Shown: one piece after another, positions 37,038-46,291 of the stretch
Layout: each line of letters begins with the position of its first letter
How positions within the stretch are numbered: the first letter of the stretch is position 1
Origin: Saprospiraceae bacterium
Lineage (GTDB): Bacteria > Bacteroidota > Bacteroidia > Chitinophagales > Saprospiraceae
NCBI GenBank assembly: GCA_020436935.1
Contig: JAGQWX010000001.1
Span: 1 to 64,000, forward strand
DNA: 64,000 nt
Direction: 5' to 3'
Program-made: the position numbers and the translations under genes
The notes under the pieces: model-generated
The model's input: the letters and a program-made list of their open reading frames with translations, nothing else
What the model was told of the DNA's origin: nothing
The model's database searches: none

Positions 37038-37955
37038 TCAATACTTTATTTGAGCTGGCTTGAATGCTCTGATAATCGCTTTGTTCAAATGGCCATTATA
37101 GGTCAGGTAACTTTTAGTAAACTCCGTAGTAAAACCTTTCTTGATAAAGAAATCTTTGATAATACCGGCATCGTAATGATTATGATAGGTGCAAACTGTG
37201 AAGACCAACTCAGCACCGGAATCAATCAAAATTTGCATTCCTTCCAATGCCTTCATTTCGTAACCCTCAATATCAATTTTAACCAATACCTTATCCCAAG
37301 TTTTAGAATCAAGTTTTAGTGTATAATCATCGATTGAAATACAATGCTCTGAAGATGTTGAATCTACAAACTTGTTAATAATTTCAACTTTGCTTTTCCA
37401 TTTTTCAAAGGTTTTTTCTAATGGGGTCTTCCAATTCTGGTCTGCTTCAAATAAGTGAACCTCCTTTGCAACTTCAATATAATTGAGCGCGAACATGCCC
37501 TCAGCGGCACCAATATCAAGTATAACATAATCTTCGGCCGTAAATAAAGGGTTTAAATACTTATGAGGGGAATCTGGATCCTGTTCTATTAACAGAGAAT
37601 TATACAATTCCAGTGCATTATCTTTTGTCTGATTTTTTTTGAAATAAAGCCTTTCACCCTGATGATTGAAAAAATTAAAATCTTCATCCTGATGAATAAC
37701 TAACTTCTCTACTTTGTACTTATCAGCATAAGTGCCGGGATAGTGTGTTAATCCATGATGATAGATATAGTTTAAAGCTTCTACCCTTTCATTCTTTATT
37801 AAGAATCGATGAAACAATCCAGTAAAAAAGGCCGGAATAAATACATTCCTATTTCTAATGAATATCATGACATCCTTTAGAAATGCAGCATATATTTTAT
37901 CTCTAGTTTTTTTGCTAACGCTTTTCCTATAAATTTCAACTAAACTATTGGTCAT
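37038..37955 (-). CDS. FkbM-family methyltransferase
   Basis: The SAM motif is YVILDIGAAEGMFALNYIE, followed by VHLFEADQNWKTPLEKTF and the FkbM signature KIDIEGYEMKALEGM. The extra N-terminal 140 residues are lysine- and histidine-rich and unlike the core. FkbM-type enzymes O-methylate small molecules or sugars. The gene is visibly more AT-rich than the housekeeping genes, as often in transferred polysaccharide genes. ATG 37955 follows a TTG in frame by one codon. Confidence 0.88.
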   Translation of the reverse strand: MTNSLVEIYRKSVSKKTRDKIYAAFLKDVMIFIRNRNVFIPAFFTGLFHRFLIKNERVEALNYIYHHGLTHYPGTYADKYKVEKLVIHQDEDFNFFNHQGERLYFKKNQTKDNALELYNSLLIEQDPDSPHKYLNPLFTAEDYVILDIGAAEGMFALNYIEVAKEVHLFEADQNWKTPLEKTFEKWKSKVEIINKFVDSTSSEHCISIDDYTLKLDSKTWDKVLVKIDIEGYEMKALEGMQILIDSGAELVFTVCTYHNHYDAGIIKDFFIKKGFTTEFTKSYLTYNGHLNKAIIRAFKPAQIKY

Positions 37956-38005
37956 CAACTTAATATATCAATATGGATTTTTTGCTGCGTTTCTCAAGTA
38001 GCTCA

Positions 38006-38800
38006 TTAATCGCTCCAAATCGTGGATAATTCAATATCATTGCCTTCACCATTTTTGAAATCCAAAGTGTGGGGCAATTTTACATTATCAGAAACAATCT
38101 CTGCTCTGTCTTTACGAATAAAACTGCATTCAATAACATTAGGTATGTCTATGTTTTTATAATTCACAACATGTGCACAATTGTTTGGGTGAAGGTGCAC
38201 ACAATAATGGGTTGTCTGCAGTTTTGTCCAAACTGCATTAAAAATCCGATAAAAGTATAAGTTCCACAATTGACCCACATCATGCAATTCGAGCAAAATA
38301 ATTCTTGCATGCTTCAAGGCTTTTTCTGACATGGAAAGGATGGTATCGTATTCACTGCTTTCAATATCCATCTGCAATAAGAACTCCTGGTCTTCAAAGC
38401 CGTGTGATTGAATCAACTGATCGAAAGTTATGCTCTCAGAGGACTGGTAACCGTTGACAAACTTCTTGACGAAATGAAAATTATCATGTTGTGCAGCAGG
38501 GCCATCAACTGATGCATCTGCCATGAGAACTTCCATTCCCATTTTGGCGCATTCGAGTTCGAACGCTGATGTAGGACCAACTCCCGGCGAAATACAAAGT
38601 TTAAGGTCATCAAAGTCATCAGGAACAAGATATCCACCGTCCATATTAGGGCCAATTCGCACCAAAGGGACATCTACACGCACCGGCCTGATCTTTTTTA
38701 TCATGGCTAAAACACTTTCCTCAGACATTCCATCGGTGATAAACATGCCTCTGTCCATCGCCTGCATTTGCAGAAACCTATTTATTTTTTTTCTAATCAT
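38006..38800 (-). CDS. FkbM-like methyltransferase
   Basis: Blocks RIGPNMDGGYLVPDD, CISPGVGPTSAFELECAKMG, FLLQMDIESSEYDTILSM and IILLELHDVGQLW define an FkbM-like SAM-dependent enzyme of a type common in surface-polysaccharide loci; the conserved Asp-Ile-Glu replaces the usual Asp-Val-Glu. It is not closely similar to the other FkbM gene 47 nt downstream. Its target, sugar or lipid-linked intermediate, is unknown. Confidence 0.8.
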   Translation of the reverse strand: MIRKKINRFLQMQAMDRGMFITDGMSEESVLAMIKKIRPVRVDVPLVRIGPNMDGGYLVPDDFDDLKLCISPGVGPTSAFELECAKMGMEVLMADASVDGPAAQHDNFHFVKKFVNGYQSSESITFDQLIQSHGFEDQEFLLQMDIESSEYDTILSMSEKALKHARIILLELHDVGQLWNLYFYRIFNAVWTKLQTTHYCVHLHPNNCAHVVNYKNIDIPNVIECSFIRKDRAEIVSDNVKLPHTLDFKNGEGNDIELSTIWSD

Positions 38801-38840
38801 CTAATGATCAAACAATGAGTCAATCAAGCTATACGCCAAT

Positions 38841-40598
38841 TTAATGAATATTTTGGTGAGCAATTGCACCGTCCTTTAATTCAAAGATCTTATTGCATCT
38901 CTCCAATGTACTCATCCTGTGTGCTATGATCAGAATGGTTTTGCCCATATCAGCAAGATGATTGATGGTAAGTATGATGTTTTTTTCGGTTTGCGGATCC
39001 AGGGCTGATGTGATCTCATCGAGTAAGATGATTTTTGCATCTTTGTATAGTGCCCGGGCAATACCAATACGTTGTTTTTGTCCTCCGGAAAGCTTTATTC
39101 CATTTTCTCCAAGTTGCATTTCTATACCCATTGGGTGCTCATTTACAAAGTCTGAGAGCATACTGTTCTTTATTGCCCAATCCAATTTTTCTTTGTCTAT
39201 CTCTGCTTCATCTTCACCAAAAGCTATATTTTGGACCAGACTACCATTGCGGATGTAAACACTTTGCTGAACATAGCCCAGTGCCTTTTGAAATGATCTC
39301 TGATTTTCTAATGTAACAGGATTTCCATCTATCAGGATCTGACCTGTGGTCTCTATTAAAAATCTAAGGAAAATATTCATCAGCGTAGTTTTTCCCGACC
39401 CCGAAGGACCGATAATACCAATTACATCTCCCTTCCTTATCTCGAGACTGACCTCATTTAAAACCTTCTTACTTTCGTCGCCAAAGGAAAAACTTACTTT
39501 CTCCAGCACAATATTTTCATTAAAGTTCATGGCCTTCACTTCATCAAATTCTTTCAACTCCAGACCTTTTAGTGTTTTTAACTCCTCGGGTACATAGTTG
39601 AAATTTTTCAGGGTCAAAAATGAGGACATGATGCGGTTAACAGATGGAAGAAAACGGTAGGCTGCAACGCCAAATATTCCTAATAAAGCAAGAATATCCT
39701 GACTCCTTTCTCTAAACAATAAGGCAAATCCAAATACGGCAACCAGGCCAAGAATCAATACAATGTCATTGAGTCGTTGGTGTATTTTTGCATAAATGCC
39801 ATTTTGTTTACTGTCAATTTCTGATACTGTTGTCGCCATTCTGGCAAAATTGCTGTAGAAATGATCCTCTTTGTTGAACAGAATGACGTCATTATAAGCA
39901 TTATAACTGTCTAAAATGAGAGAGGATACAACTGGAAAAATCTTGTTTCGTTCTAATCCCAATTGTCGGGTTTTGTTTTTTGTGACCATATATACCACTA
40001 AAAAAACCGGGACAATAATGACTATCAGCAGCAATACAGCCATGGGCTGATAGTAGAGCAGTGCTCCGAAAATAAACAACATAACCACAATCTCTGTAGA
40101 AAGAATCAAGGTTTCCAGAAGGTAAGAACTGCCAAAATAATAGGGCAACCACATGGTATCGTAAATCTTTTTGCCGCTCTCCTTGTCACTCATAAAGGAG
40201 TAACCTCTGCTGTAATAATACTGGTACATCTTAAGACTGAGCCTTTTGGACACATTAAAGGCATACTTTGCCTGAATGTAAAGGATGATGATACTGATGA
40301 GGTTTTTTATCAAAAAAATGATCAGAATGATGGTTGAGAGGACAAATAAAAAAGAAATGCTGTCATTCATACCTATCCATTCATAAGGCCATTTGAGATA
40401 CCACTTTTCGGTGATGGTTTCCGGATTGACTGCCGCATCGATCAAAGGGATGATTGAGGCCATTCCGATGATATCAAAAAAGGCATTAATAACCAACAAG
40501 CCAAACATGATGACACCCCTTTTCTTCTGATCCGGATCAAGCAAAATGTTGATATTCCGTAGGGCATTGCTGTATGGGTTGTTGCTTAGAATACTCAC
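38841..40598 (-). CDS. ABC transporter, fused membrane and ATPase domains (MsbA/PglK-like)
   Basis: Six membrane helices in the first 330 residues are followed by the ATPase with Walker A GPSGSGKTTLMNIFL, signature LSGGQKQRIGIARAL, Walker B KIILLDEITSALD and the switch histidine in IAHRMST. Homodimeric exporters of this type flip lipid A or lipid-linked oligosaccharides (PglK). As no Wzx is present, this is the likely flippase for the glycan. The start codon is GTG at 40598. Export of another lipid or peptide cannot be excluded. Confidence 0.9.
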   Translation of the reverse strand: MSILSNNPYSNALRNINILLDPDQKKRGVIMFGLLVINAFFDIIGMASIIPLIDAAVNPETITEKWYLKWPYEWIGMNDSISFLFVLSTIILIIFLIKNLISIIILYIQAKYAFNVSKRLSLKMYQYYYSRGYSFMSDKESGKKIYDTMWLPYYFGSSYLLETLILSTEIVVMLFIFGALLYYQPMAVLLLIVIIVPVFLVVYMVTKNKTRQLGLERNKIFPVVSSLILDSYNAYNDVILFNKEDHFYSNFARMATTVSEIDSKQNGIYAKIHQRLNDIVLILGLVAVFGFALLFRERSQDILALLGIFGVAAYRFLPSVNRIMSSFLTLKNFNYVPEELKTLKGLELKEFDEVKAMNFNENIVLEKVSFSFGDESKKVLNEVSLEIRKGDVIGIIGPSGSGKTTLMNIFLRFLIETTGQILIDGNPVTLENQRSFQKALGYVQQSVYIRNGSLVQNIAFGEDEAEIDKEKLDWAIKNSMLSDFVNEHPMGIEMQLGENGIKLSGGQKQRIGIARALYKDAKIILLDEITSALDPQTEKNIILTINHLADMGKTILIIAHRMSTLERCNKIFELKDGAIAHQNIH

Positions 40599-40634
40599 TG
40601 GATGTTTGATGTTTTTAAAAATGTACGTTAGGGA

Positions 40635-41744
40635 TCACTTGAAAAAATGCTTGATCTCTTTAATGATCCGTGATTGATTTTCATTTGACATTTCAGGGTA
40701 AATGGGAAGGGATATGACCTCTTCTGCTAATTTTTCTGCAACCGGTAAATGAATGTCTGCTTTCGGAGATTGGTACGCTGTCTGATGGTGGATTGCTCTT
40801 GGATAATAAATCATAGCATCAATTTTATGTCCAATCAAATGTTTTTTCAATGCGTCTCTTTTTCCTTCATTGACCTTTAATGTGTATTGATGAAAAACGT
40901 GTGAACTATTCTTACTTCTTTTTGGAATCTGAAGACCAGAAATTTGATGAAAGGCTTCGTCATATCTATCTGCTATTCTTATCCTCTGCTCGTTAAACTG
41001 ATCCAGCATTTTGAGCTTTATTTCTAAAACAGCAGCCTGAATGGTATCGAGCCTGGAATTACATCCCACCACTTCATGGACATATTTCTGTGATTGCCCA
41101 TGGTTGGCAATCATTTTTAAGGACTTGGCCAGCTGGTTGTCATTGCATATAATTGCACCACCGTCCCCAAAACAACCAAGGTTTTTCGATGGGAAAAACG
41201 ACGTACAACCTATGTGTCCAATGGTACCAAGCCGGCGAACTCTCCCATCGCTAAATAAATAATTAGCTCCAATCGACTGTGCATTATCTTCTATAACTTT
41301 CAGTTGGTGTCTTTCAGCAAAAGCCATGATGCTTTCCATATCACACGCCTGCCCAAACAAATGCACCGGAATTATTGCTTTTGTAGATGGAGTTGTGGCT
41401 TTTTCCAGCAATTTTACATCCATATTAAAGGTATCAGGGTCCACATCCACCAATATTGGTTCTAAATCTAAAAGCAAAATGACCTCGACAGCCGCAGGAT
41501 AGGTGAATGCCGGAACTAAAACCCCGCTGCCTTTTTCAAGCCCCAATGACATGAGTGCTATTTGCAAGGCATCTGTCCCGTTGGCGCAAGTGATGACGCT
41601 GTCAGCCTCAAGGTAATTCGCAAGTTGCTTTGAAAATCGCTCAACCTGAGGCCCGTTGATGAATGCAGTACTTTCGAGCACCTCCTGTATGGCAGAATCA
41701 ATCTCCTTTTTCAGATACTGATATTGGACCTGGAGATCCACCAT
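40635..41744 (-). CDS. DegT/DnrJ/EryC1/StrS-family sugar aminotransferase
   Basis: PLP-dependent aminotransferase acting on nucleotide-linked keto sugars. Motifs: MVDLQVQYQYLKKEI at the N-terminus, CANGTDALQIAL, PAFTYPAAVEVIL, VIEDNAQSIGA and the PLP lysine in SFFPSKNLGCFGDGGAI. I chose ATG 41744 (369 aa); TTG 41774 would add 10 residues not seen in the family. With the acetyltransferase 59 nt upstream it should make an N-acetylated amino sugar, either WbpE-like (from a UDP-uronic acid) or FdtB-like (from the dTDP-4-keto product of RfbB). Confidence 0.92.
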   Translation of the reverse strand: MVDLQVQYQYLKKEIDSAIQEVLESTAFINGPQVERFSKQLANYLEADSVITCANGTDALQIALMSLGLEKGSGVLVPAFTYPAAVEVILLLDLEPILVDVDPDTFNMDVKLLEKATTPSTKAIIPVHLFGQACDMESIMAFAERHQLKVIEDNAQSIGANYLFSDGRVRRLGTIGHIGCTSFFPSKNLGCFGDGGAIICNDNQLAKSLKMIANHGQSQKYVHEVVGCNSRLDTIQAAVLEIKLKMLDQFNEQRIRIADRYDEAFHQISGLQIPKRSKNSSHVFHQYTLKVNEGKRDALKKHLIGHKIDAMIYYPRAIHHQTAYQSPKADIHLPVAEKLAEEVISLPIYPEMSNENQSRIIKEIKHFFK

Positions 41745-41803
41745 TTTAACCTCAATTTCTTTAGAAATACTCAACTTAAATGGTATTTAATGACTGCTTG
41801 TAA

Positions 41804-42388
41804 TTATTTGATTTCATTGACCATGTGTAATGCATTGTCCTCGAGGATATACCTCACTCCTGATTGAGGACATATGGCGACCTTGTGCTCATCAAAAGTC
41901 AATTGGTGACCATATGCGCTGACCCATCCCACTTGTCTACCGGGATTCCCGACCACTAATGCAAAATCTTTAACATCTTTTGTAATTACTGCCCCTGCAC
42001 CGATTAAGCAATACATCCCCAGTGTATTTCCGCAAATGATGGTAGCGTTCGCACCAACACTTGCGCCTTTTTTAACCAAGGTTTTTCTGTACTCCGACTT
42101 TCGCTCTATAAATCCTCTGGGGTTGATGACATTGGTAAAAACACAACTCGGACCAAGAAATACATCATCTTCCACCATCACACCTTCATAGAGAGAAACA
42201 TTGTTTTGGACTTTGACCCTGTCTCCGATCACTACACCACCTGCGACAAAAACGTTTTGACCTAAGATACAATTTTGGCCAATTATTGCGCCAGGCATCA
42301 CATGCGAAAAGTGCCAGATTTTACTTCCGTCTCCTATAATGCATCCGTCATCAATACAAGAGGTCTCATGCTGAAAAAACTTATCCAA
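41804..42388 (-). CDS. WbpD/FdtC-like left-handed beta-helix N-acetyltransferase
   Basis: Hexapeptide repeats run through the protein, from GCIIGDGSKIWHFSHVMPG to GANATIICGNTLG and GAGAVITKDV. NPRGFIERKSEYRKTLV matches the substrate loop of WbpD/WlbB, which acetylate the 3-amino group of UDP-linked sugars. Start codon TTG 42388 gives the family N-terminus DKFFQHETSCIDDGC; no ATG fits. It works with the adjacent aminotransferase. UDP versus dTDP substrate is undecided, as both Ugd and RfbB are in the cluster. Confidence 0.9.
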   Translation of the reverse strand: MDKFFQHETSCIDDGCIIGDGSKIWHFSHVMPGAIIGQNCILGQNVFVAGGVVIGDRVKVQNNVSLYEGVMVEDDVFLGPSCVFTNVINPRGFIERKSEYRKTLVKKGASVGANATIICGNTLGMYCLIGAGAVITKDVKDFALVVGNPGRQVGWVSAYGHQLTFDEHKVAICPQSGVRYILEDNALHMVNEIK

Positions 42389-42441
42389 AAAATACAGTTT
42401 GAAGATGTGACAACAACTAAAAAAAAATCCCTGACTTATAA

Positions 42442-43218
42442 TTACTTCCAGTATACACTTGGAAGTCTGAAAAATCTGAGGATTTCGTTTAGACTCCTAT
42501 AAAATGTGTATTTGATTTTATACTTTTTCTTTTGAACTTCACTTGGCTGATCTAATTCAAAGGAAGGTGTGCCGCTTCTTTCATCATGAGGCTTTACAAT
42601 GATTCCCTTTTCCAAAACAAGTATGCTGTCATAATAATGGGCAGACTTGATGGCTTTTGTTAAATTATTCACACCAAGGCTTTTTTGCTCTGAGTGGTAG
42701 CCATGAATGTAGTCAATAAAATTTTTAGAATATTCTATAAAAGTTCCTTTTCGTTTATGACCTCCACCGTATTCAAGCCAGTAAGATGTATGTAAATCTT
42801 CACATAAATAAACTCCGTCCGATTTTACGTGATCAAACAGTTCTTCAAAACTAACAATTTGCTGCTTCATTGAATGACCACCATCGTCAATGAATATATC
42901 AAGAGGTGGCAACTCTGATTTGACTTTTCTTAAAAAATCTCTGTCGGACTGTGACCCAATAAAAATTTTAATATTTTCTTCCTCCAGATCTTTGCATTTA
43001 GGATTAATATCAATTCCATAAATCTTTGCCTTTGGGCCAAAATAATTTTTCCACATTTGGAGACTACCACCCTGAGAAACACCAATTTCCAAAATATGAA
43101 CTTCCTTACCGCGATATTTAGAAAAATGAGATTCGTAGATATCAAAGTAATGCATCCATTTCTGAATTAACCTATCATTATTTTGCCGAAAATATTTTTC
43201 TAAGTCATTCATATACAA
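42442..43218 (-). CDS. Class I SAM-dependent methyltransferase
   Basis: The SAM motif HILEIGVSQGGSLQMW is followed by YGIDINPKC and DIFIDDGGHSMKQQI, with DGVYLCEDLHTSYW later. This resembles the CmcI/rhamnosyl O-methyltransferase-like group often found beside glycosyltransferases. The gene is AT-rich compared with rfbB next to it. ATG 43218 or 43212 are both possible starts. It probably methylates a sugar residue. Confidence 0.82.
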   Translation of the reverse strand: MYMNDLEKYFRQNNDRLIQKWMHYFDIYESHFSKYRGKEVHILEIGVSQGGSLQMWKNYFGPKAKIYGIDINPKCKDLEEENIKIFIGSQSDRDFLRKVKSELPPLDIFIDDGGHSMKQQIVSFEELFDHVKSDGVYLCEDLHTSYWLEYGGGHKRKGTFIEYSKNFIDYIHGYHSEQKSLGVNNLTKAIKSAHYYDSILVLEKGIIVKPHDERSGTPSFELDQPSEVQKKKYKIKYTFYRSLNEILRFFRLPSVYWK

Positions 43219-43231
43219 TTTTTAATATTAT

Positions 43232-44284
43232 TTACTTATACATTTCCTCATAATACTTCCTATACTCCCCCGATGTCACATGATCCAACCATTCCTGATT
43301 GCTCAAATACCAGTCGGCGGTCTCCGAAAGACCCTGCTCAAAAGTATAGTCCGGCGTCCAGCCCAATTCTTTTTCGATCTTACCTGCGTCAATGGCATAC
43401 CTCAAATCATGTCCTGCCCGATCCGTCACATAGGTAATCAATCCTTTGGAAGTACCCTGTTCTCTACCTAGTTTTTCATCCATCAAATCACACAAAAAGA
43501 ATACCAGGTCAATGTTTTTCCATTCATTGTGACCACCCACATTGTAAGTTTCTCCAGCCTTACCTTCGTGGAAGACCAGATCTATAGCCCTAGCATGATC
43601 CTTTACATGCAACCAATCCCTCACATTTTCGCCTTTGCCATAGACCGGCAGAGGGCGCATATGAATGATGTTATTGATCATTAAAGGGATGAGTTTTTCA
43701 GGGAAGTGGTTGGGTCCGTAATTGTTACTGCAATTGGTCAATACCACAGGCATGTGGTAGGTGTGATAGAATGCTTTTACCAGATGGTCTGACCCAGCCT
43801 TTGAGGCACTATAGGGGCTTCTTGGATCATAAGCTGTTTCTTCTGTGAAATATCCATAGTCCATCTCCAGAGAACCAAAGACTTCGTCAGTAGAAACGTG
43901 GTGGAATTTTTTTCCATCAAAATTTCCCGACCAGTGTTTTCTGGCAATATGTAATAAATTGGCAGTACCAATTAAATTTGTTTTGACAAAAATAAGTGGG
44001 TCAGTGATCGATCTGTCTACATGTGACTCTGCAGCCAGGTGTATCACGCCATCCACCTTATATTGGCTGAATATTTCATTCATGCGCTCTTCATCACATA
44101 TATCGGCATGTTCAAAAACGTAGTTTGGAGCTTGTTCTATGTCTTTAATATTCTCAAGGTTACCAGCGTAAGTCAATTTGTCTACATTGATGATGCGGTA
44201 ATGCGGATATTTTGTGACAAACCTCCTTACGACATGACTGCCAATAAATCCGGCACCTCCTGTAATGATGATCGATCTACTCAT
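43232..44284 (-). CDS. rfbB: dTDP-glucose 4,6-dehydratase
   Basis: RfbB converts dTDP-glucose to dTDP-4-keto-6-deoxyglucose. It has the NAD loop ITGGAGFIGSHVVRRF, HLAAESHVDRSI, HVSTDEVFGSL, the catalytic YSASKAGSDHLV and NNYGPNHFPEKLIP. At 350 aa it is standard. RfbA, RfbC and RfbD are not in the window, so the dTDP-glucose supply must be elsewhere, and the product may go to an amino sugar via the DegT-family enzyme, or to rhamnose via distant genes. Confidence 0.95.
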   Translation of the reverse strand: MSRSIIITGGAGFIGSHVVRRFVTKYPHYRIINVDKLTYAGNLENIKDIEQAPNYVFEHADICDEERMNEIFSQYKVDGVIHLAAESHVDRSITDPLIFVKTNLIGTANLLHIARKHWSGNFDGKKFHHVSTDEVFGSLEMDYGYFTEETAYDPRSPYSASKAGSDHLVKAFYHTYHMPVVLTNCSNNYGPNHFPEKLIPLMINNIIHMRPLPVYGKGENVRDWLHVKDHARAIDLVFHEGKAGETYNVGGHNEWKNIDLVFFLCDLMDEKLGREQGTSKGLITYVTDRAGHDLRYAIDAGKIEKELGWTPDYTFEQGLSETADWYLSNQEWLDHVTSGEYRKYYEEMYK

Positions 44285-44291
44285 TTTATTC

Positions 44292-44753
44292 TTATTGCAT
44301 TTTCAGATTATCTAAATCGTCTAAGTCTCTTGGTCGGTTAGATGCTTGTTTTGCCCTTCTCAATTCATTAATATGAATGGTTTTTACATAGATGTTATTT
44401 TCGATTTTGAAGTCAAATGCACTTTTATATACTTCTTCAAAATCTGGGCCTTTAATTTTGGTAATAATTTCAATGCTCACTGGAGGCCTTCCGAATACAA
44501 AGACGTCATTTTTTTCTACATCCAGAAAATTTTCAAGATTCATATCTCCCATAAACATACCAAAATAGCCAAAGGCTTTTTGAAGTTTTAAATGGTTATT
44601 TACACTTGCTCTTACAAAAATATCCATGACCCCTGTGGTCCGGTTATATCCATGAATAATTACAGAATAACCTCCGATCAATACATATTCAACCTTAAAA
44701 AGATTTAAAGCTTCAATAAACTCAATAAAATCTGTGTTGAAGATGTTTCCCAA
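44292..44753 (-). CDS. Nucleotidyltransferase-like protein with altered catalytic motif
   Basis: The fold is that of small Pol-beta-like nucleotidyltransferases (DUF6036/AbiEii-like): VEYVLIGGYSVIIHGYNRTTG, then the site that is normally G-D-x-D reads G-V-M-D, so the first of the two metal-binding aspartates is Val. The C-terminal RRAKQASNRPRDLDDLDNL is the usual family end. The start is TTG 44753, three bases after the upstream small gene's stop, with MGNIFNTDFIEF as N-terminus. Together they resemble a toxin-antitoxin pair, but the Asp change suggests reduced or lost transfer activity. Function not shown. Confidence 0.78.
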   Translation of the reverse strand: MGNIFNTDFIEFIEALNLFKVEYVLIGGYSVIIHGYNRTTGVMDIFVRASVNNHLKLQKAFGYFGMFMGDMNLENFLDVEKNDVFVFGRPPVSIEIITKIKGPDFEEVYKSAFDFKIENNIYVKTIHINELRRAKQASNRPRDLDDLDNLKMQ

Positions 44754-44756
44754 GTA

Positions 44757-44984
44757 TTATAAATTTTTATGCTTTCTCGACCCGTAAACACTTCTGTCGA
44801 GCTTGTGATCTGCGCGATATTCAAGGCCGTAAGCAGAACAAGTAAGGTAGTAAGCAGCGGCCAATCGTTCAAAAGGAGATTTTTTGAGCCAATACGAAGT
44901 ATCATTTTTTAAGTCTTCCAACTTGCCCGACATATGGAATACACGGTCCATCCTTGGCTCATTGCTGTTTTTTTCTTGTGACAT
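44757..44984 (-). CDS. Small protein paired with the nucleotidyltransferase, antitoxin-like
   Basis: This 75-aa protein contains SPFERLAAAYYLTCSAYG and ends LDRSVYGSRKHKN. Short proteins with this pattern commonly sit next to DUF6036-type nucleotidyltransferases. Orientation and 3-nt spacing suggest joint translation. Calling it an antitoxin is inference from arrangement; I know of no tested member. Confidence 0.7.
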   Translation of the reverse strand: MSQEKNSNEPRMDRVFHMSGKLEDLKNDTSYWLKKSPFERLAAAYYLTCSAYGLEYRADHKLDRSVYGSRKHKNL

Positions 44985-44986
44985 GT

Positions 44987-46291
44987 TTACCTCCCTATGC
45001 TGTAATACTCAAATCCTTCCTCTTTGATGTCTTCTTTTTGATAAACGTTTCTGCCGTCAAATATTACATGACCTGCCATCAACGATCTCATTTTTTCGAA
45101 GTCAGGACTGCGGAATACACTCCACTCAGTAATAATGGCCAAAGCATCAGCTCCTTTGATGGAATCGTACTGGTTGGCACAATATTGAATTTTATCTGTG
45201 ACCATGGTTCTAAAATTTTCCATAGCTTCGGGATCGAAGGCCTGAATCTTTGCTCCTTTGTTGAGCAACCTTGATGAAATTGTAATGGCCGGTGCCTCAC
45301 GGATATCATCGGTTTCCGGTTTGAAAGCCAGGCCCCAGAATGCTATGGTTTTTCCTTCAAGCTCCCCACCAAAATAATCGTATATTTTATTGAAAAGTAC
45401 TTCTTTCTGGAGATCATTGACCTTCATAACAGCTTTCAAAATTTTGAAATCATAAGCATTGTCTTCTGCAGACTTTGCCAAAGCCTGTACGTCCTTGGGG
45501 AAACAACTGCCTCCATATCCGACACCGGGGAACAAGAATCGTTTTCCTATCCTGGAGTCAGAGCCCATGCCTTTTCTGACCTGGTCGACATCGGCACCTA
45601 GCTTCTCGCACAGGTTGGCAATCTCATTCATAAAACTGATCCTTGCAGCCAGATAAGAGTTGGCTGCATATTTTGTCATCTCAGCACTGCGGATATCCAT
45701 GGTATAGATAGGGTTTCCCTGCCTGACAAAGGGTTCATACAATTTCATCATGATGTCTTTAGCCTTTGTAGATGACGCTCCTATTACTACCCTGTCCGGC
45801 TTCAAAAAGTCGTCTACAGCTACACCTTCACGAAGAAATTCCGGATTTGACACTACATCAAAAAGTGACTTGTCCAGCTTTTTTGACATGACTGCCTCCA
45901 CTTTTTCACCTGTACCTACAGGAACTGTACTTTTATCTACAATGACTTTGTAGTCTGTGATGATCTCAGAAAGATCTTCAGCAACTTTGACAATGTACTT
46001 GAGATCTGCTGACCCATCGGCTCCGGGAGGAGTTGGAAGTGCCAAAAAAATAATCTTTGCATCCTTGATTCCTTCAGCCAGGTTTGTAGTAAAGTGGAGC
46101 CTGCCCTGTTTTGTATTTCTCTCAAACAAAATATCAAGACCCGGCTCATAGATGGGTAATTCACCATTCAAAAGCTTCTGGATCTTCCTCTCATCAATAT
46201 CAATGCAGGTCACATTGTTGCCAGTCTCTGCAAAACAGGTTCCGGATACCAATCCCACATAACCTGTTCCAACCACTGCAATATTCATCAT
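44987..46291 (-). CDS. ugd: UDP-glucose 6-dehydrogenase
   Basis: Ugd oxidises UDP-glucose to UDP-glucuronate with two NAD. It shows the NAD loop NIAVVGTGYVGLVSGTCFAE, VDKSTVPVGTGE, NPEFLREGVAVDDFL and the catalytic cysteine in GVGYGGSCFPKDVQAL. At 434 aa it is the usual length. ATG 46291 or the next codon 46288 (MNIAVV) both serve. It lies 100 nt downstream of upxY, the first metabolic gene of the cluster, and supplies uronic acid units. Confidence 0.96.
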   Translation of the reverse strand: MMNIAVVGTGYVGLVSGTCFAETGNNVTCIDIDERKIQKLLNGELPIYEPGLDILFERNTKQGRLHFTTNLAEGIKDAKIIFLALPTPPGADGSADLKYIVKVAEDLSEIITDYKVIVDKSTVPVGTGEKVEAVMSKKLDKSLFDVVSNPEFLREGVAVDDFLKPDRVVIGASSTKAKDIMMKLYEPFVRQGNPIYTMDIRSAEMTKYAANSYLAARISFMNEIANLCEKLGADVDQVRKGMGSDSRIGKRFLFPGVGYGGSCFPKDVQALAKSAEDNAYDFKILKAVMKVNDLQKEVLFNKIYDYFGGELEGKTIAFWGLAFKPETDDIREAPAITISSRLLNKGAKIQAFDPEAMENFRTMVTDKIQYCANQYDSIKGADALAIITEWSVFRSPDFEKMRSLMAGHVIFDGRNVYQKEDIKEEGFEYYSIGR

